In this document: positions 53,919-64,000 of the stretch, piece by piece | Numbering within the stretch: position 1 is the stretch's first letter | Layout: each line of letters opens with the position of its first letter | Assembly (NCBI GenBank): GCA_039829955.1 | Contig: CP140035.1 | Location: forward strand, 310,001 to 374,000 | Reading direction: 5' to 3' | Origin: Buchnera aphidicola (Nurudea shiraii) | GTDB lineage: Bacteria > Pseudomonadota > Gammaproteobacteria > Enterobacterales > Enterobacteriaceae | Length of the DNA: 64,000 nucleotides | Made by a program: the position numbers and the translations under genes | The notes under the pieces: generated by a model | What the model saw: the letters and a program-made list of their open reading frames with translations, nothing else | Database searches by the model: none | Told to the model about the DNA's origin: nothing

Positions 53919-54554
53919 ATGTCAAAAAGCAAATTCATAGTAATTGAAGGAATAGAGGGATCTGGGAAAACTACTATATGTAATTTTGCTAAAAAATTAT
54001 TATTTAAATATGGAATTGCTAATGTAAAAAATTTAAGAGAACCTGGTAGTACGCCTTTATCTGAAAAAATAAGATTTTTAATTCAAAATTCCATACAACA
54101 TGAATATATTTTTAACGAAACAGAGCTATTATTGATTTATGCAGCAAGAGTACAATTAGTAAAATCAATTATTAATCCTGAACTTAAAAAAGGAAATTGG
54201 ATTATTAATGATAGACATTCATTATCTTCTCTAGCTTATCAGGGTGGAGGTAGAGGAGTTAAAAAAAAAACTATATTATTATTACAATCAATTTTTTTAA
54301 AGAACTTTATTCCCGACATAACATTTTATTTAGATGTCCAACCTATTATTGGACTAAAACGCATTCAAATAAGAAACAACTTAGATCGAATAGAGAAAAA
54401 TACATTAGAATTTTTCGTTAAAGTTCGAAACGCATATTTAAATTCTATAAAAAATAACTCTAAAATTATTAGAATTAACGCTAATTATAATTTAAAATTA
54501 GTAAAAAGTAACTTCAAATTAAAGTTTTATTCTTGGTTAAAAGAAAACATATGA
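53919..54554 (+). CDS. tmk: thymidylate kinase
   Basis: Phosphorylates dTMP to dTDP. From ATG 53919 it is 211 residues (E. coli 213). The P-loop GIEGSGKTT is at about 10-18, the DR motif is in NDRHSLSSLAYQGGGRG, and the LID region is LDRIEKNTLEFF. An A10 run at 54261-54270 is in frame. Its TGA overlaps the holB ATG as ATGA, so translation is probably coupled. Confidence 0.96.
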   Translation: MSKSKFIVIEGIEGSGKTTICNFAKKLLFKYGIANVKNLREPGSTPLSEKIRFLIQNSIQHEYIFNETELLLIYAARVQLVKSIINPELKKGNWIINDRHSLSSLAYQGGGRGVKKKTILLLQSIFLKNFIPDITFYLDVQPIIGLKRIQIRNNLDRIEKNTLEFFVKVRNAYLNSIKNNSKIIRINANYNLKLVKSNFKLKFYSWLKENI

Positions 54555-55537
54555 ATTTATATCCATGGTTATTAACTCACTATGAAAACATAATTAATCA
54601 TTTTAAGCGAAAAAAAAATAATAATTCTATTATTTTAGAGACAAATAGAGGAATGGGTGTTGCTTTATTAGTAGAAAAAATTGGATTTTGGTTATTATGT
54701 TCTAAAAAAGAAAAAACGTTTCTTTTTTGCAAAAAATGTCAAGATTGTCAATTAATGAGCACGCATAATCATCCTGATTGGTACAATGTAAAAACTTTAT
54801 CTCAAAAAAATATAATAGGAATAGAAATTATAAGAATGTTGCGTAATAAAATAACATTTACTGCAACGAGAAATAAAAACAAAATTGTGTATTTTCCTGA
54901 CATATCACAATTAACACAATATGGAATTAATGCATTATTAAAAACTTTAGAAGAACCACCTAAAAATACATATTTTATATTTGTAAATTACTTTTCTTAT
55001 CCATTATTATCGACATTACGCAGTCGATGTATTTCGTATAGAATCTCTGTTCCGTTAGAATCAATTAGCTATACTTGGTTAAAAAGTTATAATTCTAAAA
55101 TGCAAGATAAAACTATTATAACCTTATTACGTGTAAATCAAGGACTTCCTATTTTAACACAAAAATTTATTTTAAAATCTTTATGGAAAGAGCGAAATAC
55201 ATTTTTTCTGTGTATAGCAAAATTTATCCAAGATAAAAATTTTTTTTGTATTTTAAACAATTTTAAGTTAGGAAATATAGAAAAAAAAATTTTTTGGTTA
55301 TGTAGCTTACTGATCGATTCTATAAAAATAAAACATGATAATGAAAATAACATGATAAATTTAGATAATGCAGATATAATAAATTTTTTAAAAAATAAAC
55401 TTTCTTTTCATTTGCTTGATTATAGCTTTAGATCATGGATACATTGTAATTTTAAATTAAATAGCATACCTGGAATTAATTCAGAACTGTTATTAACTGA
55501 ACAACTGTTACGATGGGAAAACATTTTAAATTATTAA
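54551..55537 (+). CDS. holB: DNA polymerase III delta' subunit
   Basis: Clamp-loader subunit that helps load the beta clamp. From ATG 54551 (MNLYPWLLTHYENI) it is 328 residues (E. coli 334). Landmarks are the zinc module CKKCQDCQLM, the ALLKTLEEPPKNTYFIF segment and the S-R-C-I arginine-finger motif in LSTLRSRCISYR. As in other delta' proteins the P-loop is not canonical. The start overlaps the tmk stop. Confidence 0.95.
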   Translation: MNLYPWLLTHYENIINHFKRKKNNNSIILETNRGMGVALLVEKIGFWLLCSKKEKTFLFCKKCQDCQLMSTHNHPDWYNVKTLSQKNIIGIEIIRMLRNKITFTATRNKNKIVYFPDISQLTQYGINALLKTLEEPPKNTYFIFVNYFSYPLLSTLRSRCISYRISVPLESISYTWLKSYNSKMQDKTIITLLRVNQGLPILTQKFILKSLWKERNTFFLCIAKFIQDKNFFCILNNFKLGNIEKKIFWLCSLLIDSIKIKHDNENNMINLDNADIINFLKNKLSFHLLDYSFRSWIHCNFKLNSIPGINSELLLTEQLLRWENILNY

Positions 55538-55565
55538 AAACTAATTTTGCAAAAGAGAAAATATT

Positions 55566-56363
55566 ATGTTCTTTGTAGACTCACATTGTCATCTAGATCT
55601 TTTAAATTACTATAATCTCCATTCTGGATTAGAAGATGTATTAAATAAATCTATTAAAAATAACGTGAAATTGTTCTTAACAGTATCAACGTCTATCAAT
55701 AATTTTAATTATTTAAAAAAATTTATAAAAGGAAATAAAAATATATTATTATCTTGCGGAATTCACCCTCTAAATCTAAATTTAGACTTTAATGATGTAA
55801 AAAATCTAAAAACATTTTCTAAAGAAAAACGAGTAATAGCCATAGGTGAAACAGGATTAGATTATTATCACTCAACAAAAAAACAAGATCTTCAAAAACT
55901 ATTATTTCGAAAACATATTCGAATCGCGATAGAATCCAAAAAACCATTGTTAATACATACTAGACATGCGGTAAAAGATACGATAAATATCTTAAGAGAA
56001 GAATCAGCACAAAAATGCATAGGAATTATTCATTCTTTTACTGAAAATAACGAAATAGCTAAACATTTTTTAAATATGGGATTTTACATATCTTTTTCTG
56101 GAATTGCAACATTTAAAAATTCAGAACATATACGAGAAACCATCAAATTTGTACCATTAGATAAAATACTTTTAGAAACAGATTCCCCATATTTATCTCC
56201 CATACCTCATAGAGGAAAAGAAAATCAACCAGCTTATTTATATAACTTAGCTCTAATTATTGCCAAATTAAAAAAAATTAGTATTGAAACTCTTTCATAT
56301 CATACCACAAAAAATTTCTTTAAATTATTTAATTTAAATTCGCGTTTTTTAAATATTTCTTAA
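55566..56363 (+). CDS. ycfH: TatD-family metal-dependent hydrolase YcfH
   Basis: TatD-type deoxyribonuclease-like hydrolase, exactly 265 residues as in E. coli YcfH. Metal ligands appear in DSHCHLDLL (about 5-13), GETGLDYY, HTRHA and ETDSPYLSP. The physiological substrate of YcfH is not settled. It follows holB by 28 bases and precedes ptsG, the E. coli order. Confidence 0.94.
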   Translation: MFFVDSHCHLDLLNYYNLHSGLEDVLNKSIKNNVKLFLTVSTSINNFNYLKKFIKGNKNILLSCGIHPLNLNLDFNDVKNLKTFSKEKRVIAIGETGLDYYHSTKKQDLQKLLFRKHIRIAIESKKPLLIHTRHAVKDTINILREESAQKCIGIIHSFTENNEIAKHFLNMGFYISFSGIATFKNSEHIRETIKFVPLDKILLETDSPYLSPIPHRGKENQPAYLYNLALIIAKLKKISIETLSYHTTKNFFKLFNLNSRFLNIS

Positions 56364-56490
56364 ATAAAATATTTTACCGAAAAGCATCTATGATTACTTA
56401 TTATTTTAAAAAAATTAAACTTTACCTACACAAAAAATGAAGTTATTTTACTTAAACTTTATGTAAAATCTAATAAGGCGTTAAACATAT

Positions 56491-57939
56491 ATGTTTAAAA
56501 ACATATTTTCAAATTTACAAAAAATAGGAAGATCATTAATGCTTCCCGTTTCTGTATTACCTATTGCAGGAATACTATTAGGAATTGGTTCTGCAAAACT
56601 TTATTTTATTCCTCATATTATTTCTAGTATCATAGCTGAAGCAGGAGGAACGGTATTTTCTAATATGCCTTTAATTTTTGCTATTGGCATAGCACTTGGA
56701 TTTACCAAAAATGATGGAGTATCTGCATTAGCAGCAGTGATAGCTTATAGTATTATGATACAGACGCTTTTAGTAACAAGTTCATTTTTCTTAAATCTTT
56801 CAATATTAGAAATAAACCAAAAGCATTTATTAGATACTGGAATATTAGGAGGTATTATAGCTGGATCTATTTCTGCATTTACATTTAATAAATTTTATAA
56901 TATTCAACTTCCTGATTATTTAGGTTTTTTTTCTGGAAAACGATGTGTTCCAATTATATCAGGATTATTAGCAATTTTGATAGGATCGATTTTATCACTT
57001 ATTTGGCCTCCTATAGGACATATTATTAAAAATTTTTCAGAATGGGCTGCATATCAAAATCCTACATTAGCCTTTGGAATATATGGTATAGTAGAAAGAG
57101 CTCTAGTGCCATTTGGATTACATCATATTTGGAACGTACCTTTTCAAATGCAAATAGGAGAATATACAAATATAACAGGACAAACTTTTCATGGAGATAT
57201 TGCTAGATATATGGCTGGTGATTCTACAGCGGGAAAATTATCCGGTGGTTTTATATTTAAAATGTATGGTCTTCCCTTTGCAGCACTAGCAATATGGCGT
57301 TGTGCTTATATAGAAAATAGAGCTAAAATTGGAGGAATCATGATTTCAGGAGCATTGACTTCTTTTTTAACTGGAATTACTGAACCAATTGAGTTCTCTT
57401 TTATATTAGTAGCTCCAATATTATATGTTATACATTCTATTTTAGCTGGTTTTGCTTTTCCCATTTGTATTTTTCTAGATATGAAATCAGGAACTAGTTT
57501 TTCTCACGGATTAATTGATTTCGTGATACTTAGTGGAAATAGTAATAACTTTTGGTTATTTCCTATTATAGGAGCATTATACGGTTTTATTTATTATAGT
57601 TTATTTTATATAATTATAAAAAAATTAAATTTAAAAACACCAGGACGTGAAGATTCTAATATAATTTCATCATCTAAAAATATAAAAGAAATGGTACCCT
57701 TACTAATATCAGCATTAGGAGGAAAAAATAATATTGTAACTTTAGATGCATGCATTACGAGATTACGCATTACAGCTGTTGATACTTTAAAAATAAATAC
57801 AAAAAAAATTAAAGATCTAGGTGCTGTTGGAGTAATTATATCAGGATCTGGAGTACAAATCGTATTTGGGACTAAATCAGATAATATAAAAACAGAAATG
57901 GATTATTATATGTCTTGTCTTTCTTCTATTCAGGAGTAA
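56491..57939 (+). CDS. ptsG: glucose PTS permease IICB
   Basis: Imports glucose and phosphorylates it to glucose 6-phosphate. It is 482 residues (E. coli 477). The membrane IIC domain covers about 1-385 with the [10 protein letters not shown] loop; the IIB domain has the phosphorylated Cys421 in [10 protein letters not shown], the same number as in E. coli. The IIA partner (crr) is not in this window. AAGG lies upstream of ATG 56491. Its product feeds pfkA, tpiA, gapA, gpmA, pykA and zwf, all in this window. Confidence 0.97.
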   Translation: MFKNIFSNLQKIGRSLMLPVSVLPIAGILLGIGSAKLYFIPHIISSIIAEAGGTVFSNMPLIFAIGIALGFTKNDGVSALAAVIAYSIMIQTLLVTSSFFLNLSILEINQKHLLDTGILGGIIAGSISAFTFNKFYNIQLPDYLGFFSGKRCVPIISGLLAILIGSILSLIWPPIGHIIKNFSEWAAYQNPTLAFGIYGIVERALVPFGLHHIWNVPFQMQIGEYTNITGQTFHGDIARYMAGDSTAGKLSGGFIFKMYGLPFAALAIWRCAYIENRAKIGGIMISGALTSFLTGITEPIEFSFILVAPILYVIHSILAGFAFPICIFLDMKSGTSFSHGLIDFVILSGNSNNFWLFPIIGALYGFIYYSLFYIIIKKLNLKTPGREDSNIISSSKNIKEMVPLLISALGGKNNIVTLDACITRLRITAVDTLKINTKKIKDLGAVGVIISGSGVQIVFGTKSDNIKTEMDYYMSCLSSIQE

Positions 57940-57957
57940 ACTACTTAATAAAGTTAT

Positions 57958-57981
57958 AAATAAAATTTAATTATTTTATTT
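57958..57981 (+). terminator. AT-only hairpin after ptsG
   Basis: AAATAAAAT at 57958-57966 pairs perfectly with ATTTTATTT at 57973-57981 around TTAATT, 19 bases after the ptsG stop. All pairs are A-T, so it is weak by energy, but the position suits a terminator. Confidence 0.35.
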
Positions 57982-58053
57982 CTAAAGAAGTTTAATCGAA
58001 TTTAAAATGATCTTGTATATAAAACCAAAAATTTAACAACTTAAGGTATTAAA

Positions 58054-58401
58054 ATGAAAAATTCAAATATATTTAAAAATATAATAGAAAATAAAACATC
58101 TTCAAAAATAATTTATCAAAATAAAAATGTAACTGCGTTTCACGATATTAACCCAAAAGCACCTGTACATATATTAATTGTTTCAAATAAGTTAATTAAA
58201 TCTTCTAACGATATTGATAAAAAGAATATATATATATTAAGTGATATGTTTTATATAGCAATCACATTAGCTAAAAAATTCAAAATCAATGAAACTGGAT
58301 ATCGATTAACCATAAATTGTAACGCGCACGGTGGCCAAGAGATTCCTCATTTACATATGCACTTACTAGGAGGAAAAAATTTAGGACGCATGTTAACTTA
58401 A
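58054..58401 (+). CDS. hinT: HIT-family purine nucleoside phosphoramidase HinT
   Basis: Hydrolyses AMP-lysine and related phosphoramidates. It is 115 residues (E. coli 119). The histidine triad is HLHMHLLGG near the C-terminus and the N-terminal FHDINPKAPVHILIVSNK segment is typical. AAGG lies about nine bases before ATG 58054. In E. coli it also follows ptsG closely. Confidence 0.96.
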   Translation: MKNSNIFKNIIENKTSSKIIYQNKNVTAFHDINPKAPVHILIVSNKLIKSSNDIDKKNIYILSDMFYIAITLAKKFKINETGYRLTINCNAHGGQEIPHLHMHLLGGKNLGRMLT

Positions 58402-58982
58402 AAGTTTAAGCTTATATTTTAATTAATTTTTTCTAAAACTAGACTATCGTAAGATTTTAACATAAATCTGTTATATATAAATATTAGTTTTATGCTAATT
58501 TAACAATCTTCTTGTGAAATATGAAAAAATTTCTATAAAAAGAAAATTAAAAATTTCACTAAAAAACTAATTACATTCTAAAAACTCTTAAATACATTTA
58601 TTCAGTGAAATAAAATCGTTAAAATATTGTCTAACATAATTTATTACTAATTAATACAATAAAACAATTGAAATTATTTTGGAATGTAATTCTAATAACT
58701 TAATATTTTTACACTCTACATTTATTAAAGATATAAATACAAAATTATATTAATTTAAATTCAATTATTAATATGTATTATTAACAATACACAGTTCATT
58801 TTCAAAATTATACATCTATCATAAGATAATTTACTTAATTAAACACTAAACTTTTAAGTTTTCATATAATGATAAAAATATTTATATTGACAAAAAATTA
58901 TCTTATCAAGAGTAACATACAAATGTAATTTGTATTTTTATAAAAAGTACGATTACTAATTTACTTTGTTTCTATGAATTTA
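58402..58982. other. gene-free spacer between convergent hinT and asnS
   Basis: No gene is visible in these 581 bases. There are two loose inverted repeats: ATTTCACT/AGTGAAAT around 58553-58610, and ATAAGATAATTT with its complement around 58815-58900. Both have long loops and may be chance. This is a junction between two E. coli map segments, so a large deletion or rearrangement took place here. Confidence 0.45.
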
Positions 58983-60383
58983 TTAAATATTAGAATTACG
59001 CACAGTTCTAGGAAAAGGAGATACATCTCTAACGTTTTTAACACCAGTGATATAAGATAACAAACGCTCAAAACCTAATCCAAATCCAGAATGCGGAACA
59101 GTTCCGTATTTTCTAAGATCCCTATACCACCAATAACTTTTTTTATTTAATCCACATTCGGAAATTCTTTTATCTAAAATTTCTAAGTTTTCTTCTCTTT
59201 CAGAACCCCCTAGAATTTCTCCAACACTAGGAACTAACAAGTCCATTGATGCAACAGTCTCATTGTTTTCATTCAATTTCATATAAAAAGCTTTAAAAGA
59301 TTTTGGATAATTTATAATTATAGTAGGAAGTTTAAAATATTTTTCTACAAGATATTTTTCATGTTCAGAAGACAAATTTATTTCTGATGAAAGTATATTA
59401 TCAGAAAATTTACCAGATTTTTTTAATATACTTATAGCTTCTTTATATTCTATTCTAAAAAATTTTTTACTTAAAAATTTTTCAAGTCTATTAACAATAT
59501 CAATATTTAATACGTTTTGTAAAAACTTAATATCAATAAAACATGTTTCTAATACAGTACCTACCACATCCTTCAACATACTTTCAGAAAGATCCATTAA
59601 ATCCTTTAACGTAAAAAAAGCACTTTCTACTTCTAACATCCAAAATTCAGCAAGATGTCTACTTGTATTTGAATTTTCTGCTCTAAATATAGGTCCAAAA
59701 GAATAAACTTTAGATAAAGCACATGCATATGCTTCTAGATTTAATTGCCCAGACACACTTAAAAAACTTTCTCGTCCAAAAAAATCTTTTTTAAAATTAG
59801 TTTTTAAAAAATTGTCTATAGGAATATTAGAAAAGTCAAAAGTAGATACTCTAAACATTTCGCCTCCACCTTCCGAATTTAAGCTAGTAATAATGGGAAC
59901 TGGTATCCAGTAATATCCTTTTTTACAGAAAAATTGATGTAAAGTATAAAACAAACAACTCCTAATTCTAGATATAGCTCCAATAAAATTAGTTCTCGGT
60001 CTTAAATGAGAGTTCTGTCTTAAATATTCAAACGTATGTTTTTTAGACGTAATAGGGTATTTTGAAGGATCTTTTATATTTCCAATTACTTTTATTTTTT
60101 TTGCTTGAATTTCATATAACTGTTTAATTTTTGGAGATTTTACTAATTTCCCACTAACAACTATAGAACATCCCGTTGTAAGATTCTCAATTTCTTCATA
60201 ATAATTAGGTAAAGAACAATGTGCTACAATTTGTAACGTGTTAAGACAAGATCCATCATACATATCAATAAATGTAACCCCAGACTTTAAATGTCTTCTA
60301 TTTTTTATCCAACCTTTTACAGAAATATACTTGTTCGTGTCTATTTTATTTTCATGTATATTAAATATAGAAAACATATTCAT
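58983..60383 (-). CDS. asnS: asparaginyl-tRNA synthetase
   Basis: Class IIb synthetase of 466 residues, the E. coli length. An N-terminal OB anticodon domain (1 to about 110) is followed by the core, with LRPRTNFIGAISRIRS, motif 2 FGPIFRAENSNTSRHLAEFWM and motif 3 GFGLGFERLLSYITG. It ends VRDVSPFPR. It lies 44 bases after pncB on the same strand, so the two are probably co-transcribed. Confidence 0.98.
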   Translation of the reverse strand: MNMFSIFNIHENKIDTNKYISVKGWIKNRRHLKSGVTFIDMYDGSCLNTLQIVAHCSLPNYYEEIENLTTGCSIVVSGKLVKSPKIKQLYEIQAKKIKVIGNIKDPSKYPITSKKHTFEYLRQNSHLRPRTNFIGAISRIRSCLFYTLHQFFCKKGYYWIPVPIITSLNSEGGGEMFRVSTFDFSNIPIDNFLKTNFKKDFFGRESFLSVSGQLNLEAYACALSKVYSFGPIFRAENSNTSRHLAEFWMLEVESAFFTLKDLMDLSESMLKDVVGTVLETCFIDIKFLQNVLNIDIVNRLEKFLSKKFFRIEYKEAISILKKSGKFSDNILSSEINLSSEHEKYLVEKYFKLPTIIINYPKSFKAFYMKLNENNETVASMDLLVPSVGEILGGSEREENLEILDKRISECGLNKKSYWWYRDLRKYGTVPHSGFGLGFERLLSYITGVKNVRDVSPFPRTVRNSNI

Positions 60384-60427
60384 AATTTTATTCTCTAATA
60401 AATTATTAATATAGATTTTTATTATAA

Positions 60428-61615
60428 TTATAAATTAAAAGCAAACTTTAAATCTTTCATAAACATCTTATTACAACATACTGTTTTTCCTGAACTATCT
60501 GAGATTTTAGCTACTGGTTTTCCATTACATTCTACTAATTTAATTACAATATTTAATGGAGTTACATTAGGAATATCGCAAGTTAATTGTGTTCCTATTC
60601 CAAATATTATGTTTATCTTTTTTTTGAAAAAATAAAATAACTTTTCTATTTTATTAAAATTTAGATTATCTGAAAATAATAGCGTTTTTGTAAAAGGATC
60701 GATTCCTAAAGATTTATAATGACAAATTGCTTTTTTTCCCCATTTAAATGGATCTCCAGAATCATGCCTTAATCCTTGGTAAGAATTAGCTAAATTAAAA
60801 TTGAAATCATTCAAAAAAGAATCCATAGAAATACAATCTGTAAGAGCAATTCCTAATTTTTGTTTATATTGTTTTAACCATATTTTTAAAGCCATCTTTT
60901 GACTATTTTTTAAAATAGGACTTATCTGTTGATGTGCTTGAAACCATTCATGAGATTGAGTCCCTACTGGACTTATATTTAACATTCTAGAGATATGATA
61001 ATTACTTGTTCCAACTAACCATGGAAAATTCTTTTTCAAAAACTTAACTATAGCAAAATGAACATTATAAGAAAATCGTCTTCTTGTTCCAAAATCTATT
61101 ATTTTTAAATTAGACATATTTATATTTTTTGTTTTTTTTAAAAAATTAAAAATCTTTTTTTTTAAAAAATCTAAAGCTATTTTTTTCGTAATGTGAGGAG
61201 ATTCATTTGTATGAACAATTTCACTAATTAATGATAACAAAGGAACTTCCCATAATATAACTTCTTTCCATAATCCATGTATGCAAATACACAATTTACC
61301 TTTATTATTAAATATTTTTACTTGTGAAATATCATATCTAAAATTTTTCAACCATAGCAAATATTCTTTTTCAAAAAAAGGAAAGGAAGACAAATATATG
61401 TATTCATCATGAGTAAGATATAAGGTAGAAGACATCATTTCAATTTGCTGTAACAAAACTTTAGAATAACATCCAAAACGATTAATGCCTCGACATAAAA
61501 ATTTAGAAGATACAGATACATCGGGATAATGATAAAATACAGCTTGCTGCATATGAAACTTGTAAGCGTCAGTATCCAAAAAATTTTTTAATATTGGGTA
61601 ACTATATTTTTTCAT
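60428..61615 (-). CDS. pncB: nicotinate phosphoribosyltransferase
   Basis: Makes nicotinate mononucleotide from nicotinate and PRPP in NAD salvage. It is 395 residues (E. coli 400). [20 protein letters not shown] at the start, FGTRRRFS, and the phosphorylated His region [13 protein letters not shown] are conserved, as are RHDSGDPF and FSDNLNF for phosphoribosyl binding. asnS follows it; the pair is adjacent in E. coli too. Confidence 0.96.
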   Translation of the reverse strand: MKKYSYPILKNFLDTDAYKFHMQQAVFYHYPDVSVSSKFLCRGINRFGCYSKVLLQQIEMMSSTLYLTHDEYIYLSSFPFFEKEYLLWLKNFRYDISQVKIFNNKGKLCICIHGLWKEVILWEVPLLSLISEIVHTNESPHITKKIALDFLKKKIFNFLKKTKNINMSNLKIIDFGTRRRFSYNVHFAIVKFLKKNFPWLVGTSNYHISRMLNISPVGTQSHEWFQAHQQISPILKNSQKMALKIWLKQYKQKLGIALTDCISMDSFLNDFNFNLANSYQGLRHDSGDPFKWGKKAICHYKSLGIDPFTKTLLFSDNLNFNKIEKLFYFFKKKINIIFGIGTQLTCDIPNVTPLNIVIKLVECNGKPVAKISDSSGKTVCCNKMFMKDLKFAFNL

Positions 61616-62944
61616 ATTACACTTCTACATACATTTTAACGAATAATATGTGTAAAATATTCATATAATAATATATTTTATATTATAATTATCTTAAAAT
61701 ATACTTTTTGATTTAAAAGTTATTAACTTATATTTTTAACATGATGTTTTTGAAATAATTATAACTTTATAATCGTTATTACATAAAATTATATAATACT
61801 TAATACGACAATAAATATTTTTTAAAATCATATATATGATATAAAAACTAAAATATTATATAAATTTATTCAAAATATATCATTGTGTTTAATCTAAAAA
61901 ATTTAACTTGTTAATATTAAATTAAGCATAAAATAAAATAAATTTTGATAAAGATATAAATCTTATCTGTAATTTATATTTTCTAAAATACTAATTAAAT
62001 TATGTTTTTAAAATGTTTGAAGTTTAATTTCAAAATTTTAACATCAGATATTTGTTGATAAATTTTTGAGATAAAATCCATGAATCTATGCAATGGATAT
62101 TTTCTACTTCTTAGTTACAACACAGAAATAATACATCTATCTGTTTAAATCAAGTTTAAACAATTATACTTTAAGTTCAATAACATTAAAATAACTTTTT
62201 AAATTAAAACATCTCATTTTACAAGTTGTAAGAAGACATAGAAATAAATATGTGTACGTATACTATTTAAAAAATCGCAATATAAAAATATCTTAAAATT
62301 ACAAAATAAAATTAAATATACATAAAAATAAAAAAAGAAACGTTCATAGAATTTACATCTCTATTAGAGTTAAAATTTATTTTAATATGTTAAGATAAAA
62401 ACTTAACAAAATTTCTAATAATTCAATTAATCAAAATATAGAAAATCACAAACTTAAATAAAGACTATATTATACTTGTTATTAATCAAATAATTATAAT
62501 ACGAAAATAAAAAGTTAAACTATCCTCATTTGTTATAACCTAAAATTCATATTATATAATAATCTCATACGTTATATTTCTAAGATAAAGTTATTATTAA
62601 TACAAACGATATAAATTTATCAATATCTCATAAAATAAGATTAAACAGAAAAATTGTATTCTTCTTTAATGTATAACAATATTAAAATTTATAAAAGATA
62701 TTATAAAATATTTGTAAGATAATTACTACAAATCTACAATATATCAATAATTTTAAAAAATTAATTAAATTAAACACAAGTATAATTAACTTTTTAGAAA
62801 TAATTAATTGTTTAAAATTATAAAAATATCATTTACATTAATATGGAATCTTATGATCAAGTATTATAATATTAAAATTATTCAAATTAATTAGTAAATT
62901 TTGATATTTGCAAATCACTTTAAGTTTAAAAATTAGAGGAAATC
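61616..62944. other. 1.3-kb gene-free gap between pncB and uup
   Basis: The longest empty stretch of the window. No frame of useful length, tRNA or strong hairpin is seen on either strand. In E. coli pepN, pyrD, zapC, ycbX and rlmL lie between pncB and uup. The gap may be the remains of one of these, pyrD being the most likely since related Buchnera need pyrimidine synthesis, but no motif supports a choice. Confidence 0.55.
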
Positions 62945-64000
62945 ATGGCGTTAATTTATGTACAAAATGCAAGCTTTACATTCAATCATATTGCATTGTT
63001 AAATCAAATAAATTTCAAAATAAATAAACGAGATAGAATTTGTTTAATAGGTAATAATGGAACAGGAAAATCTACTTTCCTTAACATACTTACAAAAGAA
63101 GAACCTCTAGATTCTGGATTTGTTATATATAAAAATAACGTAATAGTAAAATACTTAAAACAAAACGTAATCTATAACAATACTCAGTCTGTTTATGAAT
63201 TTATTTGCGAAGGAATAGAACAAGATTCTGAACATTTAAAAGATTATTTTAACCTTTTAAAACACCAAAACTCTAAAACATCCTCATATTGTTTAAACAT
63301 ATTAAAAAAACTAGAAAACATATTTAATAAAAAGAACTTGTGGAAAAAAAAAGAAAAAGTTGAAAACATCATAAAAAGTCTCAATTTAAACGAACAAGAT
63401 ATGATATCTTCGTTATCTAGAGGTTGCCTTAAAAAAGCAGAATTAGGAAAGATATTAATAAGTGATCCTGACCTAATGATATTAGACGAACCTACAAACT
63501 ATTTAGATATTATTACAATTAATTGGTTAGAAGAGTTTTTAATAAAAAACTTAAAAAGTGTATTATTTGTCTCTCATAATCGGTCTTTTATAAACAAAGT
63601 ATCTACAAAAATTATCAATTTAAATCGTGGAAATTTAATTTCTTGGACAGGAAACTATGATTCTTTTTTAAAAGAACAATATAACAATGTTTGTTTATCT
63701 CAAATAAAACAAAAAAAATTTAATAAAAAACTCAAAAAAGAAATACTATGGGCTAACAGCGGAGTACAAGCAAGATCTACTAAAAATGAAAGTCGCATTA
63801 AAGAATTAAAACGTATGATAAATGAAAAAAATTCTAATACAACATGCAGAAACACAATAAACATTTTAATAAATCAAGATAACTATAAAGGAGATATTTT
63901 CTTTAAATTAAGAGAAATATGCTTTAAAAAAAATGATACTAACTTAATTTATAATTTTTCTGATACTATAAAAAAAGGGGAAAAAATTGCATTAATAGGA
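62945..64000 (+). CDS. uup: ABC-F ATPase Uup (5' part, runs off the window)
   Basis: Soluble duplicated ABC-F protein; E. coli Uup binds DNA and ribosomes and limits transposon excision. The visible 352 codons cover ABC domain 1 and the linker and end at the start of domain 2 (K-I-A-L-I-G). Walker A is GNNGTGKST (about 37-45), Walker B LMILDEPTNYLD and H-loop VSHNRSF. The signature reads LSRGCLKKAEL, with Arg in place of the first Gly of LSGG. AGAGGAAATC precedes ATG 62945. The gene continues past 64000. Confidence 0.93.
   Translation, partial: MALIYVQNASFTFNHIALLNQINFKINKRDRICLIGNNGTGKSTFLNILTKEEPLDSGFVIYKNNVIVKYLKQNVIYNNTQSVYEFICEGIEQDSEHLKDYFNLLKHQNSKTSSYCLNILKKLENIFNKKNLWKKKEKVENIIKSLNLNEQDMISSLSRGCLKKAELGKILISDPDLMILDEPTNYLDIITINWLEEFLIKNLKSVLFVSHNRSFINKVSTKIINLNRGNLISWTGNYDSFLKEQYNNVCLSQIKQKKFNKKLKKEILWANSGVQARSTKNESRIKELKRMINEKNSNTTCRNTINILINQDNYKGDIFFKLREICFKKNDTNLIYNFSDTIKKGEKIALIG

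Overview
The window is a strongly A+T-rich stretch of a reduced gammaproteobacterial genome. It reads as Buchnera aphidicola, the primary endosymbiont of aphids. The evidence is as follows: almost every gene is a clear enterobacterial ortholog of nearly the E. coli length, the order follows E. coli blocks collapsed by deletion, no insertion sequences, phage genes or CRISPR arrays are visible, and intergenic stretches of decayed AT-rich DNA separate the blocks. The species call is from gene content and order. The strain cannot be fixed from the sequence alone; a divergent lineage is likely, because flgD, flgE, flgK and part of rne are missing.

Layout. 1-3.3 kb: lipoprotein exporter (lolC tail, lolD, lolE), a 37-codon small ORF, gapA. 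3.4-11.2 kb: fldA, phrB, ybgI, sucA, sucB, pal. 12-17.4 kb: gpmA, pfkA, glpF, tpiA, rpsA. 18-21.8 kb: aroA, serC, serS. 22-31.9 kb: trxB, infA, aspS, znuB, znuC, mepM, pykA, zwf. 32-37.9 kb: htpX, yoaE, tsaB, minE, minD, minC. 38-41.2 kb: rsmC, tRNA-Leu, tRNA-Cys, tRNA-Ser, murJ. 41.9-48.2 kb: flagellar basal-body genes flgA, B, C, F, G, H, I, J. 48.6-58.4 kb: rne, rluC, rpmF, fabD, fabG, acpP, tmk, holB, tatD-type ycfH, ptsG, hinT. 59-64 kb: asnS, pncB, a 1.3-kb gap, and the 5' part of uup.

Function. The genes support glucose uptake (ptsG), glycolysis and the pentose-phosphate entry (pfkA, tpiA, gapA, gpmA, pykA, zwf), 2-oxoglutarate dehydrogenase (sucAB), aromatic and serine synthesis (aroA, serC), part of fatty acid synthesis, translation, zinc uptake, cell division placement and a reduced flagellar basal body.

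The main points for a second look: three genes (lolD, phrB, rsmC) are each broken by one base at a 9-10 base homopolymer, and each would regain the full E. coli-like length if one base were gained or lost there. This fits rescue by RNA polymerase slippage, known in Buchnera. The broken lolD matters because two likely Lol substrates, Pal and FlgH, are in the same window. The flagellar cluster lacks the hook protein, hook cap and first hook-filament junction gene. RNase E stops eight residues after the second zinc-link cysteine. Several enzymes have altered active-site or pore motifs (TrxB CFIC, GlpF, FabD, AroA, RsmC). I found no new multi-gene system; the unusual content is reduction and decay.
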